Source: Aquitalea magnusonii (lineage in GTDB: Bacteria > Pseudomonadota > Gammaproteobacteria > Burkholderiales > Chromobacteriaceae). Taken from it: a stretch of 64,000 bases of DNA. The stretch covers positions 3,410,001 to 3,474,000 of the forward strand of contig NZ_AP018823.1 of NCBI RefSeq assembly GCF_002217795.2. Direction: 5' to 3'. The notes beneath the pieces are model-generated. The model ran no database searches, was not told the origin of the DNA, and worked only from the letters and a program-made list of their open reading frames with translations. The position numbers and the translations under genes are program-made. Positions 1 to 9,098 of the stretch are shown here, one piece after another; position 1 is the stretch's first letter, and the number at the start of each line of letters is the position of its first letter.

Positions 1-654
1 TATCGCTTGCGTAATGATCATTACTTTATGAGAACACTGCGCGAGCAGGCCCGGCATGCTCTGCATGGTGATACTTACCGTTTCACCGATCAGGAACTGT
101 TTGACCTGATGAAGGTGGAAGAACATTTCAGGGAATGGCAGCGCAGGCAAGCCAGCTTGTTGTTCGATGGTGAAACCCTGTTTTGGCAAGAAGCCGGCTA
201 GGAAAGAAAATGGACCGCTTATTCTGGTCGTGAAGGCTATTGGTCGCCGAAGTTTCAAAACCTAAGGGATAAAGGACCGATTCCTGAAGGCAGCTATCTG
301 CTTAAACAGAGTGAGTTTTATACCTGGGAAGGAACAGACTCATTTAGTCTCCTGATCTGTTTTACTGGATGGCTCGACTGGAAACTGGGGAAATGGCCTA
401 GCTGTAGAACAGCATGGGGTACGCAACGAATAGCATTGATTCCTCAAAAACATACCAATGTCCATGGCCGTCATGGCTTTACCATTCATGGGGGTAAATC
501 TCCGGGATCAGCCGGGTGTGTTGATTTGACCAATAACATGGGCAGTTTTGCAGAGTCTTTCCAGCACTATGGGAAGGATATGCTGCTGGAGGTGCGTTAC
601 AAGCACCTACCCGATGGACAAGGCTACCACCGCAGCCGGTTAAAACGGGATTAG
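1..654 (+). pseudogene. DUF2778/Tlde1-type L,D-transpeptidase-like effector, interrupted by in-frame TAG
   Basis: One reading frame runs from the window edge to 654 but is broken by a TAG at 199-201. Before the stop the protein reads LLFDGETLFWQEAG; directly after it, in the same frame, comes WTAYSGREGYWS, then GPIPEGSYLL and, near the C-terminus, IHGGKSPGSAGCVDL. The order LxFDG...SGRxG...GPIPEGxY...HGG...GSAGC is that of DUF2778 proteins, which include peptidoglycan L,D-transpeptidase/carboxypeptidase effectors of type VI secretion (family knowledge). The HGG and GSAGC residues look intact. No start codon in good context lies just after the TAG, so the catalytic part is probably not made unless the stop is read through or is a sequencing error. 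The N-terminus lies outside the window. A small membrane-protein gene follows 3 bp later, as in effector-immunity pairs. Confidence 0.7.
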
Positions 655-657
655 ACC

Positions 658-1038
658 ATGCTAAAAAATGGATATGACATCAAAGCCAGCCTGCTGCATG
701 GGTTAAAACTGCTGTTCAGCCTTTATCTACTTTTCATTATAATGGTGGGCGGGTTAAACAATATATTAAAATCATTCGATCAAGCACCAAAATACCACAG
801 AGTCTTTCTACTCATCGAACAATTTTCTTATCCGATTCGCTATTATATTTCAAACAAATATCCGGAGATAGTTATTTATTATAGCTGGGCAGTATTTGAT
901 ATCATCGCAGCAGGACTAGCCCTATTAATGCTATGGAAACCAGTTCAAATCAAGAACAAGTGGCTATTATGGTTGCCATTCATTGCCAATACATCAATAT
1001 TTTTTTACTTTTGCCTGATCATGTATGGCGTGCTGTAG
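658..1038 (+). CDS. Small AT-rich membrane protein, putative immunity protein
   Basis: A 126-residue protein with about three hydrophobic segments (roughly residues 13-35, 75-95 and 103-124) and no family I recognise. It starts 3 bp after the stop of the DUF2778 gene, so the two were probably co-transcribed. Its base composition is clearly more AT-rich than the surrounding backbone, a sign of transfer. Immunity proteins to periplasmic peptidoglycan-targeting effectors are usually encoded immediately downstream and are often exported or membrane proteins. Position plus topology suggest immunity, but nothing in the sequence proves it. Confidence 0.55.
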   Translation: MLKNGYDIKASLLHGLKLLFSLYLLFIIMVGGLNNILKSFDQAPKYHRVFLLIEQFSYPIRYYISNKYPEIVIYYSWAVFDIIAAGLALLMLWKPVQIKNKWLLWLPFIANTSIFFYFCLIMYGVL

Positions 1039-1079
1039 TGGCAACAGATTAACTTACCGGACGACACCTAACATTTTAT

Positions 1080-1199
1080 AGAAGCCACCAAGAAAACAAT
1101 TCCTATCATCCGCTGGGCGTGCGTTATATCCAGACCGATAGCGCGGTTACGCCCGGCAGGGTGACAGGGCGTGCCACCTTTACCATGAGTTATCAATAA
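1080..1199 (+). pseudogene. 3' remnant of a fimbrial-subunit-like gene
   Basis: In frame with the TAA at 1197-1199 the sequence reads LGVRYIQTDSAVTPGRVTG followed by RATFTMSYQ and stop. A Y...TPGxVxxxATFTxxY C-terminus is typical of type 1 fimbrial/adhesin subunits, where it forms the last beta strand. Only about 40-48 residues are open (frame closed at 1050), with no start codon context, so it looks like a leftover of a gene replaced by the upstream effector/immunity pair. Family assignment rests on this short motif only. Confidence 0.45.
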
Positions 1200-1250
1200 G
1201 CGGTGTGGTTTGCTGCCCTTGCCATACCCGGCAATGCCGTACCCAATGTC

Positions 1251-1275
1251 AAAGAGGCCCTTACGGGCCTCTTTT
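1251..1275 (+). terminator. Rho-independent terminator
   Basis: AAAGAGGCCC-TTAC-GGGCCTCTTT is a perfect 10-bp stem with a 4-nt loop. Its A/T flanks let it work in both directions, so it can serve the fimbrial remnant (+) and the minus-strand gene ending at 1309. Confidence 0.85.
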
Positions 1276-1308
1276 GGAGGATTGCGAGCGAAGGTGCTGG
1301 AAACTGGC

Positions 1309-2202
1309 TCAGCGCCGCTTCCACCACCAACTGGTATCCGGCTTCACATTGCCGGGCGGCAATTCGGTATTGGCGATCTGCGTGGTTTGCCAGCCATTGG
1401 CAGCCAGCAACTGAATGGCTGCGGCATGGTGACGCAGGAATAAGGCCTTGAAGCTGCCATCGCGCTCCGCCAGTTTAAGGCCCTGCAGCACGCGCCTGGC
1501 CAATGGCGTGTTTTGCTTGTTGACCCAGAAATAGACGGGAAAGGGGTAATAGATGGCCTTGGTTTTCTCCAGCGTCAGTCCGGGATAGCGCGGCAGTTGT
1601 TCCTGCATTTCACTGCCCACCTCGTTCAAGCCGCGCGGGAAGGCATCAAAGCGCCCGGCCGCCAGCATCTCAAACAGGCTTTCATAGCCAATGGCCGCCA
1701 TTACGTCGTATCCGTTGTTCTTCATGATGGGATAGTCGGCCCACTGGCTGTTAAGGCCCAGCCGGACATCGGCACGGAACTGCTGTGCGTTCATGCGGGC
1801 AAAGCGTGCGCTATCTTCCTTGCGCACAAAAAACACCCGATAACCGATGATGCCCTTGAGGATGTCCATGCGCACCGGCTGCAGCAGTTTTTCCCGCTGA
1901 GCATTTGGCGCAAAGGCAAGGATGTCCACCTTTTCCGTGCTCAGCAGTTGCTCCGCACGCCACTGCGTAACCTTGTCATTGAGCGGCACCAGATCATAGT
2001 GGCGGTGGTCCAGCTTTTCCATATGATCCAGCGCCAGCTTGAGCAAGGCCCAGCGATAGGTGTAAATGCTGCCGCTGGGATAGTAGCGGATCACATTATC
2101 CGCTGCCTGGGCGGCTAGGCTGCCCAACAGGCAGATTAGTGCCAGCAGTGCAAAGCATGGGTGTTGGGCAAAGAGCAGCTTGAAAATACGCGATGATGGC
2201 AT
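1309..2202 (-). CDS. Periplasmic solute-binding-like protein (type 2 PBP fold, family 3-like)
   Basis: A 297-residue protein with a hydrophobic N-terminal signal peptide ending near AAQAAD (about residue 34). The mature part has features of amino-acid-type periplasmic binding proteins: VDILAFAPN near residue 95, MLAAGRFDAFPRG near 190, and a final region resembling the 'G.F..L..R' end of family 3 binding proteins. No transporter genes are adjacent, so it may be an orphan receptor or sensor-associated protein. Substrate unknown. The shared terminator at 1251-1275 lies just downstream. Confidence 0.6.
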   Translation of the reverse strand: MPSSRIFKLLFAQHPCFALLALICLLGSLAAQAADNVIRYYPSGSIYTYRWALLKLALDHMEKLDHRHYDLVPLNDKVTQWRAEQLLSTEKVDILAFAPNAQREKLLQPVRMDILKGIIGYRVFFVRKEDSARFARMNAQQFRADVRLGLNSQWADYPIMKNNGYDVMAAIGYESLFEMLAAGRFDAFPRGLNEVGSEMQEQLPRYPGLTLEKTKAIYYPFPVYFWVNKQNTPLARRVLQGLKLAERDGSFKALFLRHHAAAIQLLAANGWQTTQIANTELPPGNVKPDTSWWWKRR

Positions 2203-2407
2203 TGTGTCCCGTCCTGTGCTGCCTTAGCTTACGCAGACAATATGAAAGTTCATCGCTGTCTGCATGAGGAGCAGTCTGTCCCCCAGCATACTGCAGCACG
2301 CGGGAAGCACAAGTTTGCTAAAGCAGCGGGTCAATGCGGGGAAGCGGGAGAAGGCTAAGCAGCGGCCGGAACGGGATGCGCAGCCTGCTGCCACGCATCC
2401 CTTGCCA

Positions 2408-2638
2408 TCAGTGTTGTGCTGCCGGCAATGACAACTTGCGCACGGCCAGGCAGGCCGCCGGGCGCAAGTCTTGCGCTTCGCCCTGCTCCACCGCCTGGGC
2501 CAGCCGCTGGCGCATGGCCGGGGCCCAGAAGCGTTGCAGATGGCTGGCGATTTCTGTCGCGGCGTCTTCCTCGCTGCAATCAGCGCTGAAAAAGTCGCTG
2601 ATCTGATTGGCCATCTTCACCAGCTGTGACGGGTTCAT
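2408..2638 (-). CDS. fdsD: NAD-dependent formate dehydrogenase, delta subunit
   Basis: A 76-residue protein starting MNPSQLVKMANQISDFF, with the RFWxPxMR segment typical of FdsD, the small subunit or assembly factor of soluble molybdenum formate dehydrogenases. Its ATG (2636-2638) overlaps the fdsA stop by 4 bp (ATGA), so translation is coupled. It is the last gene of fdsG-B-A-D. No fdsC (FdhD-like chaperone) gene lies between fdsA and fdsD, unlike the common fdsGBACD order. Confidence 0.85.
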   Translation of the reverse strand: MNPSQLVKMANQISDFFSADCSEEDAATEIASHLQRFWAPAMRQRLAQAVEQGEAQDLRPAACLAVRKLSLPAAQH

Positions 2639-5505
2639 TGCACCTCCTCCCCACGGCCTTGCCGCAGCAGTTCCTGTTGCTGACGGCTGAAATGGCGGTA
2701 GCGTTGCTGCCATTCCGACGGCTGGTTGACCTTGATGATTTCCACCGCAGTCACCTTGTATTCCGGACAGTTGGTGGCCCAGTCGGAATTATCCGTGGTG
2801 ATGACATTGGCCCCGGATTCCGGGAAGTGGAAGGTGGTGTACACCACCCCGGCGGCCACCCGTTCGCTTACCCTGGCGCGCAGCACAGTTTCACCGGCAC
2901 GGCTGGCCACGCCCACCCAGTCGCCATCGACAATGCCACGGTTTTCAGCATCGGCCGGGTGGATTTCCAGCCGGTCTTCCTCGTGCCAGGCCACGTTGTC
3001 GGTGCGGCGGGTTTGCGCGCCGACATTGTACTGGCTAAGGATGCGCCCAGTGGTGAGCAACAGCGGGAAGCGGCCGTTGACGCGCTCTTCGGTCGGCACA
3101 TAGCGGGTGATCATGAAGCGGCCCTTGCCGCGCACGAATTCGCCGATATGCATGGTGACCGTGCCATCCGGTGCCGCCGCATTGCATGGCCATTGCAGGC
3201 TGCCGTGGCGCTCCAGCGCGGCATAGCTTACGCCGTTGAAAGTGGGCGTCAGGCGGGCGATTTCATCCATGATTTCCGACGGATGGCGGTAGTCCATCGC
3301 ATAACCCAAGGCCTGGGCCAGGGCCACGGTGACTTCCCAGTCGGCCTTGCCGCCCAGCGGGTCCATCACCTTGCGCACGCGCGAGATGCGGCGTTCGGCA
3401 TTGGTAAAGGTGCCGTCCTTTTCCAGGAAGGAACTGCCCGGCAAGAACACATGGGCAAACTTGGCGGTTTCGTTGAGGAAAATATCCTGCACCACCACGC
3501 ACTCCATGGCCGACAGCGCGGCGGTGACATGCTGGGTGTTGGGGTCGCTCTGCGCGATGTCCTCGCCCTGGCAGTACAGCGCCTTGAAGCTGCCATCCAG
3601 CGCAGCTTCGAACATATTGGGAATGCGCAGGCCGGGTTCGTTATGCAGCGACACGCCCCAGGCCTGTTCAAACTCTGCACGCACCACGTCGTCCGACACA
3701 TGGCGGTAGCCGGGGAATTCGTGCGGGAAGCTGCCCATGTCGCAGGAGCCTTGCACATTGTTCTGGCCGCGCAGCGGGTTCACCCCCACGCCTTCCCGGC
3801 CAATATTGCCGGTGGCCATGGCCAGGTTGGCAATCGCCATCACCGAGGTGCTGCCCTGGCTGTGTTCGGTCACCCCCAGGCCGTAATAGATGGCGGCATT
3901 GCCAGCGCTGGCATACAGGCGGGCGGCGGCGCGGATGTCGTCCGCCGCCACGCCGCATACTTCGGCCATCGCCTCCGGCGCGTGTTCCGGCTGGGCGACA
4001 AAGTGCCGCCAGTGGCCAAAGGCTGCGCTATCGCAGCGGGCGGCGACAAAGTCCTCGTCCAGCAGCCCTTCGGTGACGATGACATGGGCCAAGGCATTGA
4101 GCATGGCCACATTGGTGCCGGGGCGCAGTGCCAGATGATGGGCGGCGCGGGCGTGGATGGCGTCCACCAGGTCGATGCGGCGCGGGTCGATGACAATCAG
4201 CTGCGCGCCCTGGCGCAGGCGGCGCTTGAGCTGGGAGGCAAATACCGGGTGGGCATCGCTGGGGTTGGCGCCGATCACCAGCACCACATCGGCCTGCATC
4301 ACCGAGTCGAAGCTCTGGGTACCGGCAGATTCGCCCAGCGTCTGTTTCAGGCCATAGCCGGTGGGCGAATGGCAGACGCGGGCGCAGGTATCGACATTGT
4401 TGTTGCCAAAGGCGGCACGCACCAGCTTTTGCACCAGATAGGTTTCTTCATTGGTGCAGCGGCTGGAGGTGATGCCGCCCACCGCGTCGCGGCCATATTT
4501 TTGCTGGATACGGCGGAATTCGCTGGCAGCGTGATTGAGCGCCACTTCCCAGCTGACTTCCTGCCACGGCTCGTCGATGCTGCTGCGTATCATCGGCTTG
4601 GTGATGCGGTCCGGGTGGGTGGCATAGCCCCAGGCAAAACGGCCCTTGACGCAGGAGTGGCCATGATTGGCCTGGCCGTTCTTGTCCGGCACCATGCGTA
4701 CCAGCTGGTTACCCTTGAGTTCGGCACGGAAGGAGCAGCCCACGCCGCAATAGGCGCAGGTGGTGATGACGCTGCGCTCCGGCTGGCCCCACTGGATGAC
4801 GCTCTTTTCCATCAGCGTGGCAGTGGGGCAGGCCTGCACGCAGGCCCCGCAGGACACACATTCCGAACCGAGAAAATCCGCCCCGCCCGCCGGGCTGACG
4901 CGGGAATCGAACCCGCGTCCGGCAATGGTCAGCGCAAAGGTGCCCTGGGTTTCTTCACAGGCGCGCACGCAACGGTTGCACACGATGCACTTGGACGGGT
5001 CGTAATCAAAATAAGGATTGGAAACGTCTTTCTTGTCCTGCAGATGGTTGGCCCCGTCCATGCCGTAGCGCACTTCGCGCAGGCCCACCTGCCCGGCCAC
5101 GGTTTGCAGCTCGCAATTGCCATTGGCACTGCAGGTAAGGCAATCGAGCGGATGGTCGGAGATATACAGCTCCATCACGCCACGGCGCAGCCTCGCCAGC
5201 TTGTCGCTCTGGGTGCGCACCACCATGCCGGGCGATACCGGGGTGGTACAGGAAGCCGGATAGCCCCGATGACCATCGATTTCCACCATGCACATGCGGC
5301 AGGAGCCAAACGGCTCCAGGCTGTCGGTGGCGCACAGTTTGGGAATGGCGGTGTCCAGCAGCGCCGCCGCGTGCATGACAGAAGTACCCGGCGGCACGCT
5401 GATGTTCTGGCCGTCGATGGTAAGGGTGATGCTGGCCTCGCCGGGGCGGGCCGGCGTGCCCATGTCCTTGTTGCAGGATGCACCTGCTCCGCATTGGCAG
5501 CTCAT
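2635..5505 (-). CDS. fdsA: NAD-dependent formate dehydrogenase, alpha (Mo-bis-MGD) subunit
   Basis: This cytoplasmic catalytic subunit oxidises formate to CO2. The 956 residues show, in order: a [2Fe-2S] ferredoxin domain (Cys58, 69, 72, 86); a His-Cys3 cluster site (His118, Cys122, 125, 131); two ferredoxin-type [4Fe-4S] sites (Cys173/176/179/183 and 216/219/222/226); a further cluster site (Cys250, 253, 257, 285); then the molybdopterin oxidoreductase body. Cys378 in RVCHSPT is the expected Mo ligand (cysteine, not selenocysteine). The start at 5505 (MSCQCGAG) overlaps the fdsB stop by 4 bp; the frame is open further upstream but only inside fdsB. Formate here comes from FdhA and PurU during betaine demethylation. 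Confidence 0.95.
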   Translation of the reverse strand: MSCQCGAGASCNKDMGTPARPGEASITLTIDGQNISVPPGTSVMHAAALLDTAIPKLCATDSLEPFGSCRMCMVEIDGHRGYPASCTTPVSPGMVVRTQSDKLARLRRGVMELYISDHPLDCLTCSANGNCELQTVAGQVGLREVRYGMDGANHLQDKKDVSNPYFDYDPSKCIVCNRCVRACEETQGTFALTIAGRGFDSRVSPAGGADFLGSECVSCGACVQACPTATLMEKSVIQWGQPERSVITTCAYCGVGCSFRAELKGNQLVRMVPDKNGQANHGHSCVKGRFAWGYATHPDRITKPMIRSSIDEPWQEVSWEVALNHAASEFRRIQQKYGRDAVGGITSSRCTNEETYLVQKLVRAAFGNNNVDTCARVCHSPTGYGLKQTLGESAGTQSFDSVMQADVVLVIGANPSDAHPVFASQLKRRLRQGAQLIVIDPRRIDLVDAIHARAAHHLALRPGTNVAMLNALAHVIVTEGLLDEDFVAARCDSAAFGHWRHFVAQPEHAPEAMAEVCGVAADDIRAAARLYASAGNAAIYYGLGVTEHSQGSTSVMAIANLAMATGNIGREGVGVNPLRGQNNVQGSCDMGSFPHEFPGYRHVSDDVVRAEFEQAWGVSLHNEPGLRIPNMFEAALDGSFKALYCQGEDIAQSDPNTQHVTAALSAMECVVVQDIFLNETAKFAHVFLPGSSFLEKDGTFTNAERRISRVRKVMDPLGGKADWEVTVALAQALGYAMDYRHPSEIMDEIARLTPTFNGVSYAALERHGSLQWPCNAAAPDGTVTMHIGEFVRGKGRFMITRYVPTEERVNGRFPLLLTTGRILSQYNVGAQTRRTDNVAWHEEDRLEIHPADAENRGIVDGDWVGVASRAGETVLRARVSERVAAGVVYTTFHFPESGANVITTDNSDWATNCPEYKVTAVEIIKVNQPSEWQQRYRHFSRQQQELLRQGRGEEVQ

Positions 5506-7061
5506 CGTGCTTGCTCCTGAGTGTCCAGCCCGAAATCGGCCGGGAAATGACGCATGGCGCTTTGTACCGGGAAGGGGGTCATGCCGCCCAGCGCGCACAA
5601 GGAACCGTATTGCATGGTGTCGCACAGATCATCCAGCAGCGCGCGCTGGCGTTGCCGCTCGGCGCTATCCGGTGCAGCCAGCAGCCGCTCAATGACTTCC
5701 ACCCCGCGGGTGGAGCCGATACGACAGGGCGTGCACTTGCCACAGGACTCCTCGGCGCAGAACTGCATGGCAAAGCGCGCCATCCGCCCCAGGTTCAGGC
5801 TGTCATCGCACAGCACTGCGCCACCGTGGCCCAGCATGGCGCCAATGGCGGCCAGTGCTTCATAATCCAGCGGGGTATCAAACTGCGACGGTGGAATCCA
5901 CGCGCCCAGCGGGCCGCCCAGTTGCACCGCTTTTACCGGTTTGCCGCTGGCAGTGCCACCGCCGTAATCGAACACCAGTTCGCGCAAGGTCAGGCCAAAT
6001 GCGCGCTCCACCAGCCCGCCACGCCGTACATTGCCCGCCAGCTGGAAAGCCATGGTGCCCAGTGAACGGCCCATGCCGAAATTGCGATACCAGTTGGCCC
6101 CGCGTGACAGAATCAGCGGCACCGAGGCCAGCGACAGCACGTTATGTACCAGGGTGGGCTGGCCGAACAGGCCGTGCAAGGCGGGCAGTGGCGGCTTGGC
6201 GCGCACCGTGCCACGGCGGCCTTCGACAGACTCCAGCAGCGAGGTTTCCTCGCCGCAGATATAAGCCCCGGCCCCTTCGCGCACTTCGATATCAAATTCA
6301 TGGCCGCCGTGGGCCACATCCTCACCCAGATAGCCATGGGCGCGGGCAATGTCTATCGCCTGACGCAGCACGGCAATGGCCGGGGCGTATTCGGAGCGCA
6401 CATAGATATAGCCACGGCTGGCACCTACCGCCAGCCCGGCAATGGTCATGCCTTCAATCAGCAGGAAGGGGTCGCCCTCCATCAGCATGCGGTCGGCAAA
6501 GCTGCCGGAATCGCCCTCGTCGGCATTGCATACCACGTATTTCTGTTCGGCCTGCGCCTGACGCACGGTGCGCCATTTGATACCGGCCGGAAAGGCTGCA
6601 CCACCACGGCCACGCAGGCCGGATTCCAGCACCTCGGCCACGATTTCGTCGTGGCTCAGCCGCGCCGCGTGTTCTAGCCCCTGATAACCGCCGTGAGCCA
6701 GATAATGTTCCAGCGACAGCGGGCTGGTAATGCCAGCGCGGGCAAACAGCAGGCGCTGCTGGGTTTTCAGATAGGGCAGCTGTTCCACCAGCCCCACCGA
6801 CAACAAATGATCGCCATTGGCAGCCAGGTCCACATCCAGCAGGCTGGCCACGTCATCCGGGCTGACTTCACGGTAACCGGCGCGGCCTTGCGGGGTGTCC
6901 ACCTCCACCAGCGGCTCCAGCCAGAACAGGCCGCGCGAACTGGTGCGCACGATATCGATGTCCAGATTGCGGCGCGCTGCTTCGGCGGCGAAGGCTGCCG
7001 CCACGGCATCCGCACCCACGGCGCAGGCTACCGAATCCATCGGGATATACAGGGTCAGCAT
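5502..7061 (-). CDS. fdsB: NAD-dependent formate dehydrogenase, beta (NADH/FMN) subunit
   Basis: A 519-residue homologue of the NADH-dehydrogenase 51-kDa (NuoF) subunit that passes electrons from FdsA to NAD+. An N-terminal thioredoxin-like segment (about residues 1-110) is followed by the FMN/NAD-binding core with GLRGRGGAAFPAG, the NADEGDSGSFADR stretch, and the C-terminal cluster motif ESCGKCTPCRIG. Its start overlaps the fdsG stop by 7 bp and its stop overlaps fdsA by 4 bp, so G, B, A and D form one tightly coupled operon. Confidence 0.95.
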   Translation of the reverse strand: MLTLYIPMDSVACAVGADAVAAAFAAEAARRNLDIDIVRTSSRGLFWLEPLVEVDTPQGRAGYREVSPDDVASLLDVDLAANGDHLLSVGLVEQLPYLKTQQRLLFARAGITSPLSLEHYLAHGGYQGLEHAARLSHDEIVAEVLESGLRGRGGAAFPAGIKWRTVRQAQAEQKYVVCNADEGDSGSFADRMLMEGDPFLLIEGMTIAGLAVGASRGYIYVRSEYAPAIAVLRQAIDIARAHGYLGEDVAHGGHEFDIEVREGAGAYICGEETSLLESVEGRRGTVRAKPPLPALHGLFGQPTLVHNVLSLASVPLILSRGANWYRNFGMGRSLGTMAFQLAGNVRRGGLVERAFGLTLRELVFDYGGGTASGKPVKAVQLGGPLGAWIPPSQFDTPLDYEALAAIGAMLGHGGAVLCDDSLNLGRMARFAMQFCAEESCGKCTPCRIGSTRGVEVIERLLAAPDSAERQRQRALLDDLCDTMQYGSLCALGGMTPFPVQSAMRHFPADFGLDTQEQAR

Positions 7062-7531
7062 TTTGCCTCCTTGCTACAGGATGCCAGCAGGGCGCTGAGT
7101 TTTTCCGGCGTGACACGCGCATGCAACTGGCCATCCAGCTGCAAGGCCGGGGCACAGGCACAGGCCCCCAGGCAGTACACCGGGCGCAATTCCAGCTGGC
7201 CGTCCGCCGTGTGGCCGTGGTCGTCCACCCCCAGTTGTGCGCGCAACTGGGCGGCCAGCGCCTCGGAGCCCATGCTCTGGCAGGCTTCGGCGCGGCACAG
7301 GCGCAGGCTGTGCGCGGCAGGCGGGGAGGTACGGAAATCGTGATAGAAGCCGATGACGCCATGCACCTCGGCCTGGCTCTGGTTCATGGCACGGGCAATG
7401 GCCGGGATGGCATCGGCCGGAATATGGCCCAGTGCATCCTGTACGGCATGCAGCAGCGGCAGCAGGCCGCCGGGCAGGTCCCGGTATTGCTGCAGCAGTT
7501 GCTGGAGTGTCTCTTGTTGTTGTGTGTTCAT
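7055..7531 (-). CDS. fdsG: NAD-dependent formate dehydrogenase, gamma (2Fe-2S) subunit
   Basis: A 158-residue NuoE-like thioredoxin-fold [2Fe-2S] subunit. Cluster ligands are Cys79 and Cys84 (LCRAEACQS) and Cys120 and Cys124 (YCLGACACAP). The start at 7531 (MNTQQQETLQ) fits the family length; the frame stays open 40 codons upstream into a hairpin-containing leader that is unlikely to be coding. First gene of the fdsGBAD operon, 145 bp downstream of fdhA. Confidence 0.92.
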   Translation of the reverse strand: MNTQQQETLQQLLQQYRDLPGGLLPLLHAVQDALGHIPADAIPAIARAMNQSQAEVHGVIGFYHDFRTSPPAAHSLRLCRAEACQSMGSEALAAQLRAQLGVDDHGHTADGQLELRPVYCLGACACAPALQLDGQLHARVTPEKLSALLASCSKEAKC

Positions 7532-7577
7532 GCTTGCGGTCCTGCGCGTGAGCCCTGCTTGAAAACATGCTGTTTGA

Positions 7578-7609
7578 CTGCCAGACGGCAAGATTGCGCC
7601 GTCTGGCAG
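7578..7609 (-). promoter_or_regulatory. Strong stem-loop between fdhA and fdsG
   Basis: CTGCCAGACGGC - 8-nt loop - GCCGTCTGGCAG, a perfect 12-bp stem in the 145-bp gap between fdhA and fdsG. On the minus strand it is not followed by a T-run, so it does not look like a simple terminator. It could stabilise fdhA mRNA 3' ends, adjust readthrough into fdsGBAD, or be an operator. Confidence 0.55.
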
Positions 7610-7676
7610 CGCACTGCAATGCCCAATTGGCGTTAGCTGCCAGTCGGGCATGTACTACTTGATGGTGAGCTCAGTA

Positions 7677-8879
7677 TCAGGCGGCGCGCAGCAGTTGCAG
7701 ATGCGGGTCGATAACGAATTTCTTCGGTGCTCCGCCATCGAAGGCCGCATAGCCCTGCGGGGCCTGATCCAGCGTGATCAGCTCCACGCCCACCACTTCG
7801 GCAATATTGATGCGGTCCCACAAAATGGCCTGCATCAGCGCACGGTTGTACTTCATCACCGGGGTCTGGCCGGTAAAGAAGGCGTGGGACTTGGCCCAGC
7901 CCAGCCCCAGCCGTACCGACAGGCTGCCCTTGCGCGCCGCTTCGTCCTTGGCACCCGGATCGTCGGTCACATACAGGCCGGGAATGCCGATGCGCCCTGC
8001 TTCGCGGGTGACTTCCATCAAGGAATTGAGCACCGTGGCCGGGGCTTCCTGCTGCGAACCGGCATGGCCGTGGCCACGCGCCTCGAAGCCGACAGCGTCA
8101 ATGGCGCAATCCACTTCCGGCACGCCCAGAATGGCGGCAATCTGCTCGGCCAGCGTGGCATCCTGCGACAGGTCGGCAGTTTCAAAGCCCACCGCCCGCG
8201 CATGCACCAGCCGCGCCGGGTTCACATCCCCCACAATCACCACCGCCGCGCCCAACAAGCGGGCGGACGCCGCTGCCGCCAGACCCACCGGCCCGGCACC
8301 GGCCACATACACCGTACTGCCGGGGCCAACCCCGGCGGAAACGGCACCGTGATAACCGGTGGGCAGGATGTCGGACAGGCAGGTGAGATCGCGGATCTTG
8401 GCCATGGCCTGACCGCGGTCGGGGAATTTCAGCAGGTTGAAGTCGGCATAAGGCACCATCACGTATTCCGCCTGCCCGCCCACCCAGCCGCCCATGTCGA
8501 CATAGCCATAAGCGCCACCGGCGCGGGCCGGGTTCACCGACAGGCACACGCCGGTGTGCTGTTCCTTGCAACAGCGGCAACGGCCGCACGCCACATTGAA
8601 CGGCACCGACACGATGTCGCCCTTTTGCAGGGTTTCCACATCGCTGCCCAGCTCGATCACCTCGCCGGTGATTTCATGCCCCAGCACCAGGCCGGAAGGC
8701 GCGGTGGTGCGGCCTCGCACCATGTGCTGGTCCGAGCCACAGATATTGGTGCTGAGTACTTTCAGGATGACCCCATGGCCCAGCTTGCGGCCCTGGGGGG
8801 ATACCAGTTCGGGAAAGGGAATGGACTGTACTTCTACCTTGCCTGGCCCTACATAAACTACTCCGCGGTTACCCGTCAT
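7677..8879 (-). CDS. fdhA: Glutathione-independent formaldehyde dehydrogenase
   Basis: A 400-residue zinc alcohol dehydrogenase-family enzyme that oxidises formaldehyde to formate with NAD+. Catalytic zinc ligands are visible (Cys47 in NICGSDQH, His68 in LGHE), as are the structural zinc cysteines 98, 101, 104 and 112 and a Rossmann GAGPVGLAAA. Length and motifs match Pseudomonas FdhA, which detoxifies formaldehyde made by dimethylglycine and sarcosine demethylation. The start at 8879 is chosen because GAGGAGA lies 7 bp upstream; the frame is open for another 196 codons but that part is repeat DNA. It sits immediately before fdsGBAD, which removes its product. Confidence 0.93.
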   Translation of the reverse strand: MTGNRGVVYVGPGKVEVQSIPFPELVSPQGRKLGHGVILKVLSTNICGSDQHMVRGRTTAPSGLVLGHEITGEVIELGSDVETLQKGDIVSVPFNVACGRCRCCKEQHTGVCLSVNPARAGGAYGYVDMGGWVGGQAEYVMVPYADFNLLKFPDRGQAMAKIRDLTCLSDILPTGYHGAVSAGVGPGSTVYVAGAGPVGLAAAASARLLGAAVVIVGDVNPARLVHARAVGFETADLSQDATLAEQIAAILGVPEVDCAIDAVGFEARGHGHAGSQQEAPATVLNSLMEVTREAGRIGIPGLYVTDDPGAKDEAARKGSLSVRLGLGWAKSHAFFTGQTPVMKYNRALMQAILWDRINIAEVVGVELITLDQAPQGYAAFDGGAPKKFVIDPHLQLLRAA

Positions 8880-9098
8880 TGTTGTCTCCTCACTGCAACT
8901 GCATCGGAGCGCGCCCCGCTCCGGGGGGAGCCTGCGCCAGCCATGACTGGCGGCCCACCTCAAGATAAGGGAGTGGCGGGTGGGCAACTTGAACAAATGC
9001 GACAGCTTTGCGGTGGATAACGTCTGTGGGCTGTTCGTCCGGTGGATAAAAAAACCTGTGTAATCATGGGGTTTTATGTATAGAACCGGCAGCACTGA

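Noticed and set aside
2626..5520. A 964-codon open frame on the plus strand
   Set aside because: It is antisense to fdsA, which has full cofactor motifs. Its His/Ala/Gly-rich composition is the usual shadow of high-GC coding DNA.
8880..9098. CATGTCSG-N5-GAC operator before fdhA
   Set aside because: No match on either strand, so fdhA-fds may be regulated differently.
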